Positions 30,201 through 44,400 of a stretch of 64,000 nucleotides of DNA are shown here, in pieces. Positions within the stretch are counted from its first letter, which is position 1. Every line of letters starts with the position of its first letter. Both the position numbers and the translations under genes were made by a program. Under the pieces are notes generated by a model. That model was not told where the DNA came from. It saw nothing but the letters and a program-made list of their open reading frames with translations, and did not search any database. This DNA is from Chthoniobacteraceae bacterium. GTDB taxonomy: Bacteria > Verrucomicrobiota > Verrucomicrobiia > Chthoniobacterales > Chthoniobacteraceae. The stretch spans positions 1 through 64,000 of the forward strand of contig CANFTB010000025.1 in assembly GCA_947449735.1 (NCBI GenBank). The letters are read 5' to 3'.

Positions 30201-30226
30201 TTTCCTAAAAACAATTCGACAGCCGA

Positions 30227-30439
30227 CTAGGCGGCGGGCTTGATCTTCTTGAGAAGGGGAAGACCGGTAGAAGTATTTTCAGACACCTCGTAGCCGGCGG
30301 GAAGTGCGTCGAGGGCACCTTCCTTGGCTTCACCTGCGAAATAGTAAAGGGTCACCGTCTGGCCGCCCTTGAGAACCTGCTTGCGGGCATGCAGGATGTA
30401 GGTTTTGCCGGACTTTTTGCTTTGGACGCTGTATGCCAT
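30227..30439 (-). CDS. Small conserved basic protein next to rpmB
   Basis: A 70-residue protein without signal or membrane segment. It begins MAYSVQSKKSGKTYILH, has the segment LKGGQTVTLYYFAGEAK, and ends GLPLLKKIKPAA. The pattern of short beta strands (TYILHA, VTLYYFA, YEVSEN) with DALPAGYEV looks like a small beta-sheet nucleic-acid- or ribosome-binding protein. I have no named family. It lies 69 bases after rpmB on the same strand and shares the terminator, so it is probably co-transcribed with ribosomal protein L28. Confidence 0.75.
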   Translation of the reverse strand: MAYSVQSKKSGKTYILHARKQVLKGGQTVTLYYFAGEAKEGALDALPAGYEVSENTSTGLPLLKKIKPAA

Positions 30440-30508
30440 AATGTTGGGATTATTTAAGGTTTTACGGGGATGAATTTAGCGACGTTGAAGTCGGAGAGGA
30501 CGGATTAA

Positions 30509-30772
30509 CTAGATTAGCCCCGCCTTTTTCAAGGTCGAATATGCACCGTTCTTGTTCACGGTCTTCAAGGCGCGGGCGGTCAGCTTGACCGTCACAAAAC
30601 GGTTTTCCTCAGGCACCCAGATACGCTTGTGCTGAAGGTTCGGGTAAAAGGTGCGGGACACGACCTTGGTCACGTGCTGGCCGATGCCGCCCTTTTTCTT
30701 TGCCAAACCGCGGCGGTGAATGACGGACCCCTTGGTGGGCTTGGCTTTGGTGATGCTACAAACTCGGCTCAT
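30509..30772 (-). CDS. rpmB: 50S ribosomal protein L28
   Basis: Encodes 87 residues from the ATG at 30772, supported by a good GGAGA ribosome-binding site nine bases upstream; the longer frame is not conserved. The L28 signatures are MSRVCSITKAKPTKGSVI, the basic RRGLAKKKGG stretch and FYPNLQHKRIWVPEENRFVTVKLT with a final ALKTVNKNG. It has the single N-terminal Cys only, so it is a zinc-free form. It is divergent from the serine hydrolase gene. Confidence 0.95.
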   Translation of the reverse strand: MSRVCSITKAKPTKGSVIHRRGLAKKKGGIGQHVTKVVSRTFYPNLQHKRIWVPEENRFVTVKLTARALKTVNKNGAYSTLKKAGLI

Positions 30773-30912
30773 GATTAGTCTCCTTCTGGATCGATTCGGG
30801 CCGCGGAAGTTGGTGGATTCAGCTCCTCCGGTCAAGCGTTTTCGCTACAACTCTCCTGTCACCGCCCGAAAAACACTCCAGAACCCGCAACTTTTGCCCC
30901 TTACTCGACCCT

Positions 30913-34436
<3,524 letters not shown>

Positions 34437-34522
34437 CGCGTTATTAACAGGCGAGGAGGCAACCATCCGGGCGGGCGGCACAAATCCTGCTTCCTTGAAG
34501 AGTGACGCCCTGCACCCACGCC

Positions 34523-35986
34523 ATGAATTTCCGCCCCTCTTCCCACTGCTCCTTCGGCCCCGACAGCTCCTCCCTCATCCATCCGGACTCGGCAGGCTTC
34601 GCTTCACGCCGTGATTTCCTGATTCGCGGCGGCCTCGGATTTGGAGGCCTGAGCCTCGCCGCACTGTTCGGCATCAACCCCTTCGACCTGAACGCGGCAG
34701 CCACGGGGGGCCCGCTCATGCCGAAGGCTCCGCACTTCCCGGCCAAGGCCAAGGCGGTAATCCAGATCTATGCTGGGGGCGCCCCCTCGACGGTGGACAC
34801 TTGGGACTACAAGCCCGAACTGGAGAAGGCGAACGGCAAGAAAATTCCGGGCTATGAGGGGCTCGCATTCGCCTCGCCTTTCAAATTTGCGAAAAGCGGG
34901 AAGTCCGGGATCGAAGTCAGCGAAATTTTTCCCGAACTCGCCAAGCATGTGGACGAGATGGCCGTCATCAAGTCTCTGTTTACCGAAATCCCGGACCATG
35001 TCATTGCGGGCAAGATGCTGAACACAGGTTCAGGACAGCTTTCCAAGCCCAGCCTCGGCTCCTGGGTCACCTACGGTCTGGGCAGCGTGAACCAGAACAT
35101 GCCCGGCTTCATCACGCTGGGCGGAAGCCCGGACTACCGGCAATGCGCGTTTCTCCCCGGCATCTATCAGGGTTGCAACGTCAACTACGACACGAACTCG
35201 AACCTCAAAACGATCCTGGCGAACATCCAGAGCGAGTTCAGCACTCTGGACCGCCAGCGCCGCCAAATCGACTTCGCGGCGCAGTCCAACAGGGAACACG
35301 CGGCGATGCTGCAGAAGGACGAGCAGCTGGAGGCGCGCATCCAGGCGTTCGAAATTGCGTTCAAGATGCAGACCGAAGCCACGGACGCTTTTGACATTTC
35401 CAAGGAACCCGAGGCGATGCGCGAAAAGTACATGGGCGCCTCGAACGTCTACACCGCCGGCGCCAGGGCCATGAAGGAAACCGGCGCGCGCATGCTTGTC
35501 GCCCGCCGCCTGGTGGAGCGCGGCGTGCGCTTTGTGCAGGTTGCGACAGGGAACTGGGACCACCACGAGAGCATCGCGACCAAGGCGAAGGAAGCCGCCA
35601 TGGCGGTGGACGGCCCGGCCGCCGCACTGCTCACCGACCTCAAGGAGCGCGGCCTGCTGGACTCGACCTTGGTGATTTGGGGCGGAGAGTTCGGCCGTAC
35701 CGTGACCTCCGGCGGCGGCGGCGCGGGAGCGCCCGGACGCGACCACAACGGCAACGCTATGGTTTCCTGGATGGCCGGCGGAGGGGTGAAAGGCGGGCAG
35801 AGCTACGGATCCACGGACGAGTTTGGCGGTCGGGCGGTCGAAAACAAGATGCACGTCCACGATCTGCACGCCACGATCCTTGCACTGCTCGGGTTCGACC
35901 ACACCAAGCTAACGTACACCTACAACGGCCGCGAATTCCGCCTCACCGACAACTTCGGCAACGTGGCCAAGGAAATCATCTCCTAG
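34523..35986 (+). CDS. DUF1501 protein with Tat signal
   Basis: About 487 residues from the ATG at 34523 (a GTG seven codons upstream is possible). The N-terminus carries a twin-arginine signal, SRRDFLIRGGLGFGGLSLAALFG. The rest belongs to the DUF1501 family, whose fold resembles alkaline phosphatases and sulfatases; motifs include AVIQIYAGGAPSTVDTWDYKP, FVQVATGNWDHHESI and VIWGGEFGRTVTSGG, with a final THDLHATILALLGFD-like segment (HDLHATILALLG). It is exported folded to the periplasm. In Planctomycetota and Verrucomicrobiota it pairs with PSD1 proteins, and here the partner follows 71 bases downstream. Confidence 0.9.
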   Translation: MNFRPSSHCSFGPDSSSLIHPDSAGFASRRDFLIRGGLGFGGLSLAALFGINPFDLNAAATGGPLMPKAPHFPAKAKAVIQIYAGGAPSTVDTWDYKPELEKANGKKIPGYEGLAFASPFKFAKSGKSGIEVSEIFPELAKHVDEMAVIKSLFTEIPDHVIAGKMLNTGSGQLSKPSLGSWVTYGLGSVNQNMPGFITLGGSPDYRQCAFLPGIYQGCNVNYDTNSNLKTILANIQSEFSTLDRQRRQIDFAAQSNREHAAMLQKDEQLEARIQAFEIAFKMQTEATDAFDISKEPEAMREKYMGASNVYTAGARAMKETGARMLVARRLVERGVRFVQVATGNWDHHESIATKAKEAAMAVDGPAAALLTDLKERGLLDSTLVIWGGEFGRTVTSGGGGAGAPGRDHNGNAMVSWMAGGGVKGGQSYGSTDEFGGRAVENKMHVHDLHATILALLGFDHTKLTYTYNGREFRLTDNFGNVAKEIIS

Positions 35987-36057
35987 TTTCGCATTCTTTT
36001 GCTTTCTACGGGCGGCCGCCCCAAGCGGCCACCTTCAACAGTCATCCATCTCAGTCT

Positions 36058-39000
36058 ATGCGACACATCCCGTCGTTTTCCCTTCCAACGCTGGCGGCTC
36101 TTGTCGCGCTGCCGCTTCTGCACTCCGCTCCCACCGCTACCGCGGCGGTGACACCAGCGGTCACTCCCGAGCAGAACGAATTCTTCGAGAGCAAAATCCG
36201 CCCCATATTCGCCAACCACTGTTTCGAATGTCATTCCGCGGAGAAGGGCAAGACGAAGGGCAGCTTCAGCATGGACTCCCGGGAGGAAATCCTCAAGGGG
36301 GGAGAAACAGGTTCAGCCCTCAAGCCCGGCGACGCCAAGGGAAGCGCCCTAATCAAGGCTGTGACCTGGGAGGACGACCTCCAAATGCCCCCCAAGAAGA
36401 AGCTCAGCGACGAACAAATCGCGGACTTGAAGAAGTGGGTCACCATGGGCGCCCCGGACCCGCGCGACCCGTCGAAATCAACGAAGAAAGACAAGAAGGC
36501 CCACTGGGCTTTCCAGCCCGTGCAAAAGCAGACGCCTCCGGCGGTCAAAAACGCCGCGTGGTGCGTCAACAAGCTGGACAACTTCGTCCTGGCAAAGCTC
36601 GAAGAGAAGCAGATGCTTCCCGCGCCCCAGGCGGAAAAGGAGACACTCCTGCGCCGCGCCTACTTTGACCTTATCGGGCTGCCCCCTTCGCCGAGGGAGA
36701 TCGAGGCCTTCGTGCGGGATCCAAGCCCGGACCGCGCCTACGCCGCAGTGATCGACCGACTCCTCGCAAGTCCAGCCTACGGCGAACGCTGGGGCAGGCA
36801 CTGGATGGATACAGCCCGCTACTCCGACACCACAGGGGATCTCACCAACCAGGCGGACCGGATCTCCGAGTACCGATATCCTTACGCGTGGACCTACAGG
36901 GAATGGGTCATCAAGGCGATGAACAGCGACCTGCCCTACAACCAGTTCATCATGCAGCAGCTTGCGGCCGACAAAATCCCCAACAATCCAAGGGAAAACC
37001 TCGCGGCACTGGGCTTGATGACGGTCGGCCAGCGCTTCCCGATGAAGGACGACATCATCAACGACCGCATCGATGTGATCGGCCGCGGCTTTCTCGGACT
37101 CACCATCGCCTGCGCGCGCTGCCACGACCACAAGTTCGATCCCGTCACAGCTGCCGACTATTACGCGCTCCGCGGCATCTTCGCAAGTTGCGCCGAACCG
37201 AAGGAGGGGCCGCTCATCGCCGGAGACCCTCAGTCGCCCACCTTCTTAAAATACCAGAGCGATCTGGCAAAGATGGAGGAAAAGGCGTACGCCGAATTCT
37301 ACAAGATCCAACGCGAGTACTCCGACAAGATGCGTAAAAACGGCGAAGCCATATTTGAGGCGGCGCTGCTCACCCAGAAATCCGCCACCGCGGAGCAGAA
37401 CGCACGTGCGAACGAGATCCTGAAGGAGAGCAAGCTGGACAAGGATACGCTGGCAATCGTGAACTCGTCCGTGATGTCCTCCAACCGCATGCGGGCGAGC
37501 GATGACATCTACGGCCCGTTTTTCAAACTGGCCACAGTCACAACCAACAGGGAGGCCGTGATCGAATCGATGCTCAACGGCAAGGACAAGTCAAAGTACA
37601 ACTCCGAGGTCATCGCCTTCTTGAAAGAGCAGCCCAGCCTGCCCTCCGATCCCCATCAGGTGGCTGTTCTGGTCGGCAAGTTCTTTGCAAAATCCGAGCC
37701 CAAAACCGCGGCCCTTTACGCGGAGTTCATGGACAAGGCGAAGGACGTTTCCAATTCGCCAGACAAGGCCTCCATGGACGTGGCCGTGTTCCCGCTGAAG
37801 CTGCTTCCAGCGTCTGAGCTGAGCATAGAGCGCATGATGGAAGAGGCGAACCGCTCCTTTCCGAACCCCAAGATCCGGGGAATGCTGGCAACCGGCGCCG
37901 ATCTGGCGGGCATCAACAAGTTCAAGATCACCTTCAAGGGCGGCCCGGTGCGCGCGATGGCTCTCGAGGACCTTCCCAAGGCCGTGGACTCGCCGATTTA
38001 CGTCCGCGGAAACGCCCCTAAACCCGGAGACAAGGTAAAGACGGTTCCAAGACGCTTTCTAGAAGTGCTCAGCGACAACCAACAACCGGTTGCCTTCAAG
38101 GAAGGAAGCGGACGCCTCGAACTCGCCCAATCTATTGCCAGCAAGACCAATCCGCTCACCGCCCGCGTGATCGTAAACCGGGTGTGGATGCACCACTTCG
38201 GCGATGGCCTGGTGCGCACGCCCGACGATCTCGGAAACCAGGCGGGCGCCCCGACGCACCCCGAGCTTCTGGACTTCCTTGCGAACTGGTTCGTTGAGGA
38301 CTTCGGTCCGCAAAAGCCAGCCTGGTCCCTGAAGGCGCTGCACAAGGCCATCATGCTCACCCGCACCTACCAGCAGTCCAGCAACACCGCCTTCAAGGGT
38401 GGAACTATTGCCTACGACAAAATGGACCCCGCGAACTCGCTTCTCTGGCGCTCAAACGTGCGCCGCCTGGATTTCGAAGCGTTCCGCGACTCCCTTATCA
38501 GCATGGCCGGCATCATGGACCACTCGCTTGGAGGACAGTCCTTCAATGTGAACGAGGAGCCCTACAGCTTCCGCCGCTCCGTCTACTCGTACATCGACCG
38601 CGCAGGCATGCCCGACTTGCTGATGCAGTTCGACATGGCCAATCCGGACCAGCCCAACAGCAGACGTACCACGACCATTGTTCCCCAGCAGGCCCTCTTC
38701 CTCATGAACAGCTCCTTCGTCGCGCAGATCGTCCAGAACATCGTGAAACGACCTGAGATTGTGCAGGCGGTTCGGGAGGGTTCCGACCGCGGCCTCACTG
38801 CCGTGTACAGAGTCGTACTGCAGCGCATCCCGACCGCCTCCGAGCGCGATCGCGCAATGAAGTTTCTGCTAGCCGAGAACAAGCAGCAGGCCACGGTGAA
38901 GGTCGAGGCGGCAAAGCTATCTCAGGACGCCGCGAAGACAGCGGACAAGAAGGCCAAGACCGCCCAGGCGCAGTCTGCCAAGTCTGCTTTCCAGGCCATT

Positions 39001-39099
39001 CAGAACGAAGGCGAGATGGTGCAGCGCGTGGCGTTCTCCCCTTGGGAAACCCTCGTGCAAGCCCTGCTCTTCTCCAACGAGGCTGCATACGTAAACTGA
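36058..39099 (+). CDS. PSCyt1-DUF1549-DUF1553 (PSD1) multidomain cytochrome
   Basis: A 1013-residue secreted protein from the ATG at 36058; the open frame extends far upstream inside the DUF1501 gene and is not used. A signal peptide (LAALVALPLLHSAPTATAA) is followed by a Planctomycete-type cytochrome domain with CFECH and MPPKKKLSDEQI (residues 40-130), DUF1549 (about 165-375) with a second CARCHDHK heme-type motif, a coiled region, and DUF1553 (about 690-960). The family is typical of Planctomycetota and Verrucomicrobiota, with unknown or polysaccharide-related roles. It follows the DUF1501 gene in the order DUF1501-PSD1, the reverse of the more common arrangement. Confidence 0.9.
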   Translation: MRHIPSFSLPTLAALVALPLLHSAPTATAAVTPAVTPEQNEFFESKIRPIFANHCFECHSAEKGKTKGSFSMDSREEILKGGETGSALKPGDAKGSALIKAVTWEDDLQMPPKKKLSDEQIADLKKWVTMGAPDPRDPSKSTKKDKKAHWAFQPVQKQTPPAVKNAAWCVNKLDNFVLAKLEEKQMLPAPQAEKETLLRRAYFDLIGLPPSPREIEAFVRDPSPDRAYAAVIDRLLASPAYGERWGRHWMDTARYSDTTGDLTNQADRISEYRYPYAWTYREWVIKAMNSDLPYNQFIMQQLAADKIPNNPRENLAALGLMTVGQRFPMKDDIINDRIDVIGRGFLGLTIACARCHDHKFDPVTAADYYALRGIFASCAEPKEGPLIAGDPQSPTFLKYQSDLAKMEEKAYAEFYKIQREYSDKMRKNGEAIFEAALLTQKSATAEQNARANEILKESKLDKDTLAIVNSSVMSSNRMRASDDIYGPFFKLATVTTNREAVIESMLNGKDKSKYNSEVIAFLKEQPSLPSDPHQVAVLVGKFFAKSEPKTAALYAEFMDKAKDVSNSPDKASMDVAVFPLKLLPASELSIERMMEEANRSFPNPKIRGMLATGADLAGINKFKITFKGGPVRAMALEDLPKAVDSPIYVRGNAPKPGDKVKTVPRRFLEVLSDNQQPVAFKEGSGRLELAQSIASKTNPLTARVIVNRVWMHHFGDGLVRTPDDLGNQAGAPTHPELLDFLANWFVEDFGPQKPAWSLKALHKAIMLTRTYQQSSNTAFKGGTIAYDKMDPANSLLWRSNVRRLDFEAFRDSLISMAGIMDHSLGGQSFNVNEEPYSFRRSVYSYIDRAGMPDLLMQFDMANPDQPNSRRTTTIVPQQALFLMNSSFVAQIVQNIVKRPEIVQAVREGSDRGLTAVYRVVLQRIPTASERDRAMKFLLAENKQQATVKVEAAKLSQDAAKTADKKAKTAQAQSAKSAFQAIQNEGEMVQRVAFSPWETLVQALLFSNEAAYVN

Positions 39100-39148
39100 C
39101 GCGCTCCTCTGGAGCCCCGAAAGTGCACGCCCTGCCGGGCGCACAAAC

Positions 39149-39181
39149 AAAAAAAGGCACGCCACTAAGCGTGCCTTTTTT
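39149..39181. terminator. Bidirectional intrinsic terminator
   Basis: A perfect nine-base stem GGCACGC...GCGTGCC with A-run and T-run on either side lies between the converging PSD1 gene and the M29 peptidase gene, and can stop transcription from both. Confidence 0.85.
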
Positions 39182-39232
39182 CGTTCCGCAATCTCCCCGG
39201 GATTACGCCAGATCACTCAGTCCGTCCGTACC

Positions 39233-40342
39233 TCAAACAAGGTTTTCGGGATTCAAACCATGCAGCGACTTGGGAACAAACACCCCGTCTTCACGAACCA
39301 GCTTTCCATCGAAATGAATCGTGCCGCCTCCCCAGTCCTTCCTCTGGATGTTCACCATGTCCCAGTGCACCTGCGAGCGGTTGCCATTCTCTGTGTCCTC
39401 GTAGCACTGGCCGGGCGTGAAGTGAAACGAACCGGAAATCTTCTCGTCGAAGAGAATGTCACGCATCGGTTTTAAGATATACGGATTGAAGGCGATCGCA
39501 AACTCGCCGATGTAGCGGGCGCCCGGATCGCTGTCCAAAATCTCGTTCAATTTCTGGGTGTTGTTTGCCGTCGCCCCGACAATGCGGCCGGCCTTGAACT
39601 CCAGACGCACGTTGTCAAACGCCGTGCCCTGATAGATGGTCGGGGCGTTGTAGGTCACATACCCCTCCACGCTGTTCTTCACCGGCGCGGTGAACACCTC
39701 ACCATCCGGAATGTTGTGCTTCCCTCCGCAGGGAATCGCCGGAATGTCCTTGATGGAAAAGGAAAGGTCGGTGCCCGGCCCCCGAATGTGCACCTTGTCA
39801 GTGCGATCCATCAGCGCCTTCAGCGCCTTCATCCCCGGAACCATCTTGGAATAGTCCAGCGTGCAAACATCGAAGTAAAACTTCTCAAAGGCCTCGGTGC
39901 TCATTCCGGCCAGCTGCGCCATTGAAGACGACGGCCAGCGGAGAACGCACCAGCGCGTCTTCTTCACGCGCCAGTCCAGAACGGGCTTCATCTTGCGGGC
40001 CACCAGTTTCATCTGCTCGGGAGGCACGTCGCTCATCTCCGTGATGTTGGCCCCGCCGCGGAGCGCGATATAGGCATCCATCTTTTTCATGCGCGCCAGT
40101 TCGATCGCTGAAGAAACCTCCAACTGCGCGTCGCTCGCGACCTGCGCCATGGCACGGCTCACGACGCCCTGATGCAGCTGCACATACGGCAGGCCCCCGG
40201 CGTCGCGCACGGCGCGCACCAGCGCCACGGTCATCTCGGATGGAATGTCAAAGGCGTCAATCAAGGCCTTGTCGCCCTTCTTCAAGCTCGTTGAAAACGA
40301 AACCAGGGATTGAGCAAGCTTGTCAAAACGGGGGTCATGCAT
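39233..40342 (-). CDS. M29 family aminopeptidase
   Basis: About 369 residues from the ATG at 40342. Features of the M29 (thermophilic aminopeptidase AmpS/PepS) family include [36 protein letters not shown] with the metal-binding Glu, the second Glu in [10 protein letters not shown], and the His-rich end ([19 protein letters not shown]). The enzyme is a cytosolic dinuclear metal aminopeptidase. It stands alone, divergent from trxB. Confidence 0.92.
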   Translation of the reverse strand: MHDPRFDKLAQSLVSFSTSLKKGDKALIDAFDIPSEMTVALVRAVRDAGGLPYVQLHQGVVSRAMAQVASDAQLEVSSAIELARMKKMDAYIALRGGANITEMSDVPPEQMKLVARKMKPVLDWRVKKTRWCVLRWPSSSMAQLAGMSTEAFEKFYFDVCTLDYSKMVPGMKALKALMDRTDKVHIRGPGTDLSFSIKDIPAIPCGGKHNIPDGEVFTAPVKNSVEGYVTYNAPTIYQGTAFDNVRLEFKAGRIVGATANNTQKLNEILDSDPGARYIGEFAIAFNPYILKPMRDILFDEKISGSFHFTPGQCYEDTENGNRSQVHWDMVNIQRKDWGGGTIHFDGKLVREDGVFVPKSLHGLNPENLV

Positions 40343-40515
40343 GGGCGGAGACTTAGCCACAAACACCGCCCGGGATGAAGGCAAACTCGCGAAAATCGCC
40401 CCGGGGCCGCCGGCACAGCAACCATTGCGCTCACCATCTTTCCGCCTTTCGGACCCACAAAATCCTTCGCATGGGTTGCCTACAGGGCATCCCAGAGCTT
40501 AGTATCACGATTCCT

Positions 40516-41436
40516 ATGGAAAAGATGATCATCGTAGGCACTGGATGTGCCGGTCTCACAGCAGCCATCTACGCGTCACGCGCCAATTTTTCTCCGCTCG
40601 TTCTTGAAGGACACGAACCGGGCGGCCAGCTCTCCACGACGACCCTCGTGGAAAACTTCCCCGGCTTTCCCCAGGGCGTCGAGGGACCTGAACTGATCAT
40701 GGCGATGAAAAGCCAGGCGGAGCGTTTCGGCGCGCGCTTCCAGTACGCCACCGTGGCTGATTTCGAACCCACCGCCACTGGCGCCAAAATCAAAGTCGAC
40801 GATGCCTGGATTGAAACCGAGACGCTCGTAATCGCATCCGGCGCTTCTGCAAAATGGCTCGGATTGCCCCGTGAGAAGGAGATGATCGGGCACGGCCTGA
40901 CCTCCTGCGCCACCTGCGACGGAGCCTTTTACCGCAACGTCCCCGTGTGCGTCGTCGGCGGCGGTGACTCGGCCTGCGAAGAAGCCACCTTCCTCACGCG
41001 TTTTGCCTCCAAAGTTTATCTGATCCACCGCAGAGACAGCCTGCGCGCCTCCAAAATCATGGCGGAACGCGCCGCCAACCATCCCAAGATTGAGGTGCTC
41101 TGGAACAGCGCCCCAACAGAATACCTCACCGACGCCGAGGGCGAGATGCGCGGGGTCAAACTCAAGGACACGGTCACCGGTGCCGAGCGCGAACTCGAAG
41201 TAAAGTGCGTCTTTGTCGCCATCGGCCACACGCCCAACACGCAGCCATTCCGCGGCAAGCTGGACATGGACGCCGACGGTTACCTGCTGCAGACCAAGGG
41301 AACCCACACCAATGTGCCAGGCGTTTTCGCCGCCGGTGATGTGGCGGACCGTACCTACCGCCAAGCGATCACTGCGGCGGGTCAGGGCTGCGCTGCCGCC
41401 CTCGACGCCGAGCGCCACCTGTCGCACCACGGCTAG
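40516..41436 (+). CDS. trxB: Thioredoxin reductase
   Basis: Encodes 306 residues from the ATG at 40516; the longer frame upstream lacks conservation. The FAD motif is IVGTGCAGLTAA, the redox-active disulfide is in SCATCDGAFY, the NADPH-binding motif is VVGGGDSACEEA with the phosphate-binding IHRRDSLRASK, and GVFAAGDVADRTYRQAITAAGQG closes the FAD domain. It reduces thioredoxin in the cytosol using NADPH. No thioredoxin gene is in the window. Confidence 0.95.
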   Translation: MEKMIIVGTGCAGLTAAIYASRANFSPLVLEGHEPGGQLSTTTLVENFPGFPQGVEGPELIMAMKSQAERFGARFQYATVADFEPTATGAKIKVDDAWIETETLVIASGASAKWLGLPREKEMIGHGLTSCATCDGAFYRNVPVCVVGGGDSACEEATFLTRFASKVYLIHRRDSLRASKIMAERAANHPKIEVLWNSAPTEYLTDAEGEMRGVKLKDTVTGAERELEVKCVFVAIGHTPNTQPFRGKLDMDADGYLLQTKGTHTNVPGVFAAGDVADRTYRQAITAAGQGCAAALDAERHLSHHG

Positions 41437-41477
41437 CCTGCGTCAGTGCGGGCCGACACCGCCGCCCCCTTCCTCCG

Positions 41478-44400
41478 ATGTGGATTGTCCGCCTGGCGCT
41501 CCGACGCCCTTACACCTTTGTAGTCGCAGCACTTGCCCTGCTGCTGCTCACTCCGTTCGTACTCCTGCGAACGCCGACGGACATCTTTCCGTCCATCAAC
41601 ATCCCTGTCGTGTCCGTCATCTGGCAGTACGCCGGTTTGAACGCACAGGAGATCGAGCAGCGCATTATCTACGTCCACGAACGTTCGCTCTCCGCCACGG
41701 TCAACGACATCGAACATGTTGAATCCAACTCCTACAACGGAGTCGGCATCATCAAAGTGTTTTTGCGCGATGGCGCCTCCGTCGACGGCGCAGTCGCGCA
41801 AATCACGGCCGTCGCCCAGACGGTCACCCGTCTCATGCCGCCGGGCCAGATGCCTCCACTGGTCATCCGCTACAGCGCCTCCACAGTACCGGTTCTCCAA
41901 TATTCCCTGACAAGCGAAACGCTTTCCGAAGGCGAAATTTACGATACCACCCTGAACCAGATCCGCACCGCCCTCGCAACCGTCCAGGGCGCCCAGATTC
42001 CGTGGCCATACGGAGGGAAGACCCGCCTCGTTTCGGTCGATCTCGATCTCACCGCACTCAAGGCGCGGGGGATGACGCCTCAGGACGTGGTCAACGCCGT
42101 CAGTTCGCAAAATCTTATCATGCCAAGCGGCACGGCAAAGGTCGGGGGCACCGAATATGACGTCGAAGTGAACGTCAGCCCCAAGGTCCTGGAGGAGCTG
42201 AACGAACTGCCCGTCAAGACCCTGGACAATACAACCATCCGCCTGAAGGAAGTCGCCCAGGCGAGGGACGGCTCACAACCGCAGCAGAATATCGTACGCC
42301 ACAACGGCACCAGGGGAGTTCTGCTGACCATCATGAAGAGCGGCCTGTCTTCGACACTGCAGGTCGTCGAGAACATCAAGGCGCAGATGCCCAAAGCTCT
42401 CTCCACGGTCACATCCGAGATCGTGGTGAAAGAGTTCTCGGACCAGTCGAAATTCGTGCGCGCGGCGATCGAGGGTGTTTTGCACGAAGGCGTGATTGCC
42501 GCCTCGCTCACTGCGCTGATGATCCTACTGTTTATCGGCTCCTGGCGAAGCACCGTGATCATCGCCGTCTCCATTCCCCTCGCCGTTCTCACCGCCATCG
42601 CTGTGTTGAGCGCCCTTGGCGAAACCATCAACCTGATGACACTGGGCGGCCTCGCGCTCGCAGTAGGCATTCTCGTGGACGACGCCACGGTCGAAATCGA
42701 AAATGTGCACAGGCAGATGGCGATGGGCAAGGACCTCACCACCGCCATTCTGGACGGAGCGGAAGAGATCGCCCTTCCCGCTCTGGTCTCTACTCTGTGC
42801 ATCTGCATCGTTTTCGTTCCGATGTTCTTCCTCAGCGGCGTCGCACGGTTCCTCTTTGTACCTCTCGCCGAAGCCGTGGTCTTCGCGATGCTAGCCAGTT
42901 ATGTGCTCTCCCGGACGCTGATCCCGACCATGGTCCAGTGGTTTTACAAAAACACGAGCTATGCAGGCCATGGCGGCGGAGAACTCCCGAGGGGTATCAT
43001 GCGCCCCTTCGCCCTGTTTCAGCGTGCTTTTGAAAGCGGCTTCGCAAGCTTCCGCCACGCATACCTCCGTGTGTTATCCGCCTGTCTCCAACGCCGGGGC
43101 GTCTTCACAATCGTGTTCCTGCTGCTTTGTTCGGCTTCGGTTACCATGCTTCCCGTTCTTGGCAGGGATTTTTTCCCCGCCGTCGACAGCGGCCAGATCA
43201 GGCTACACCTGCGGGCGCGCTCCGGAACACGCATTGAGGAAACAGCTCAGCTGGTGGAAAAGGTCGGAAATGCCATCCGCAAGATCATTCCTCCAAAGGA
43301 TCTGGAGGGCATCCTCGACAATATCGGTATTCCCAATTCAGGAATCAGCCTGAGCTACTCCAACAACGGGCTTCTGGGGACTGGGGACTCCGACATCCTG
43401 ATCACCCTCAAGCACGGGCACGCCCCCACCGCCACTTACGAAAGAGCCATCCGCCACCAGCTCGCAAGGGAATTTCCCGGGACTCTTTTTTACTTCCTGC
43501 CAGCCGACATCGTCAGCCAGACGCTGAACTTCGGGCTTCCGGCCCCCTTCGACATTCAGATCCGCGGCCGCGACCAGACAGGCAACAGGCTGATCGCCGC
43601 CAAAATCGCAGACCGGATTCGCTCCATCCCGGGCATGGTGGACATTCGCATCCAGCAGCCGGCCGATCTCCCCAGACTTCAGATCAACATCAACCGCGAG
43701 CGCGCAGCCTTGATGAACCTCAGCGAACGCGACGTCGCGAACTCCGTACTCCTCAGCCTCAGCGGAAGCGCCCAGATGCAGCCCGTCTTCTGGCTCAATC
43801 CGAAAATCGGGGTGCAGTATCTGGTGAATTTCCGCGCATCGGACGATGCCATGGGCTCTTTGGAAGCTTTGGGGGGAATTCCCGTCACCAGAAACACGGC
43901 GGGCGAGGCGGACGGGCAATTGCTGAGCAATCTGGCAACCATCGGCAGATCCCAGGGTCCGCCGCTCATCACGCACTACAACATCCTGCCGGTCATCGAC
44001 ATATTTGCCGGCGTTGCAGGCAGGGATTTGGGCGCGGTATTAAGCGAGCTCCAGCCGGTGCTGGATGAATTCCGCAAAGACCTTCCCCGGGGTTCCTTTA
44101 TCGAGATGCGCGGCCAGGCGGAGACCATGCGCACGAGCTTCACTGCACTCGGAATGGGACTCGCTGCGGCCGTCCTGCTCATCTACCTGCTGCTGGTCGT
44201 AAATTTCCAGAGCTGGCTCGACCCCTTTATCATCATCATGGCCCTGCCCGGTGCTGCCGCCGGCTTCGTCTGGGCGCTGCACCTCACACAGACTCCGCTG
44301 AGCGTGCCGGCCCTGATGGGGGCAATTATGAGCCTCGGAGTCGCCACCGCCAACTCCGTCCTAGTCATCAGCTTCGCCCGCGAACGCTTTAACGAGGGTC

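Noticed and set aside
30161..30208. 15-codon plus-strand ORF after a perfect AAAGGAGGAA sequence
   Set aside because: The coding part is the terminator hairpin of the minus-strand gene; the ribosome-binding match is likely coincidence.
35677..36057. Long N-terminal extension of the PSD1 protein
   Set aside because: It lies in the frame of the DUF1501 gene on another register, and a clear signal peptide begins at the ATG at 36058.
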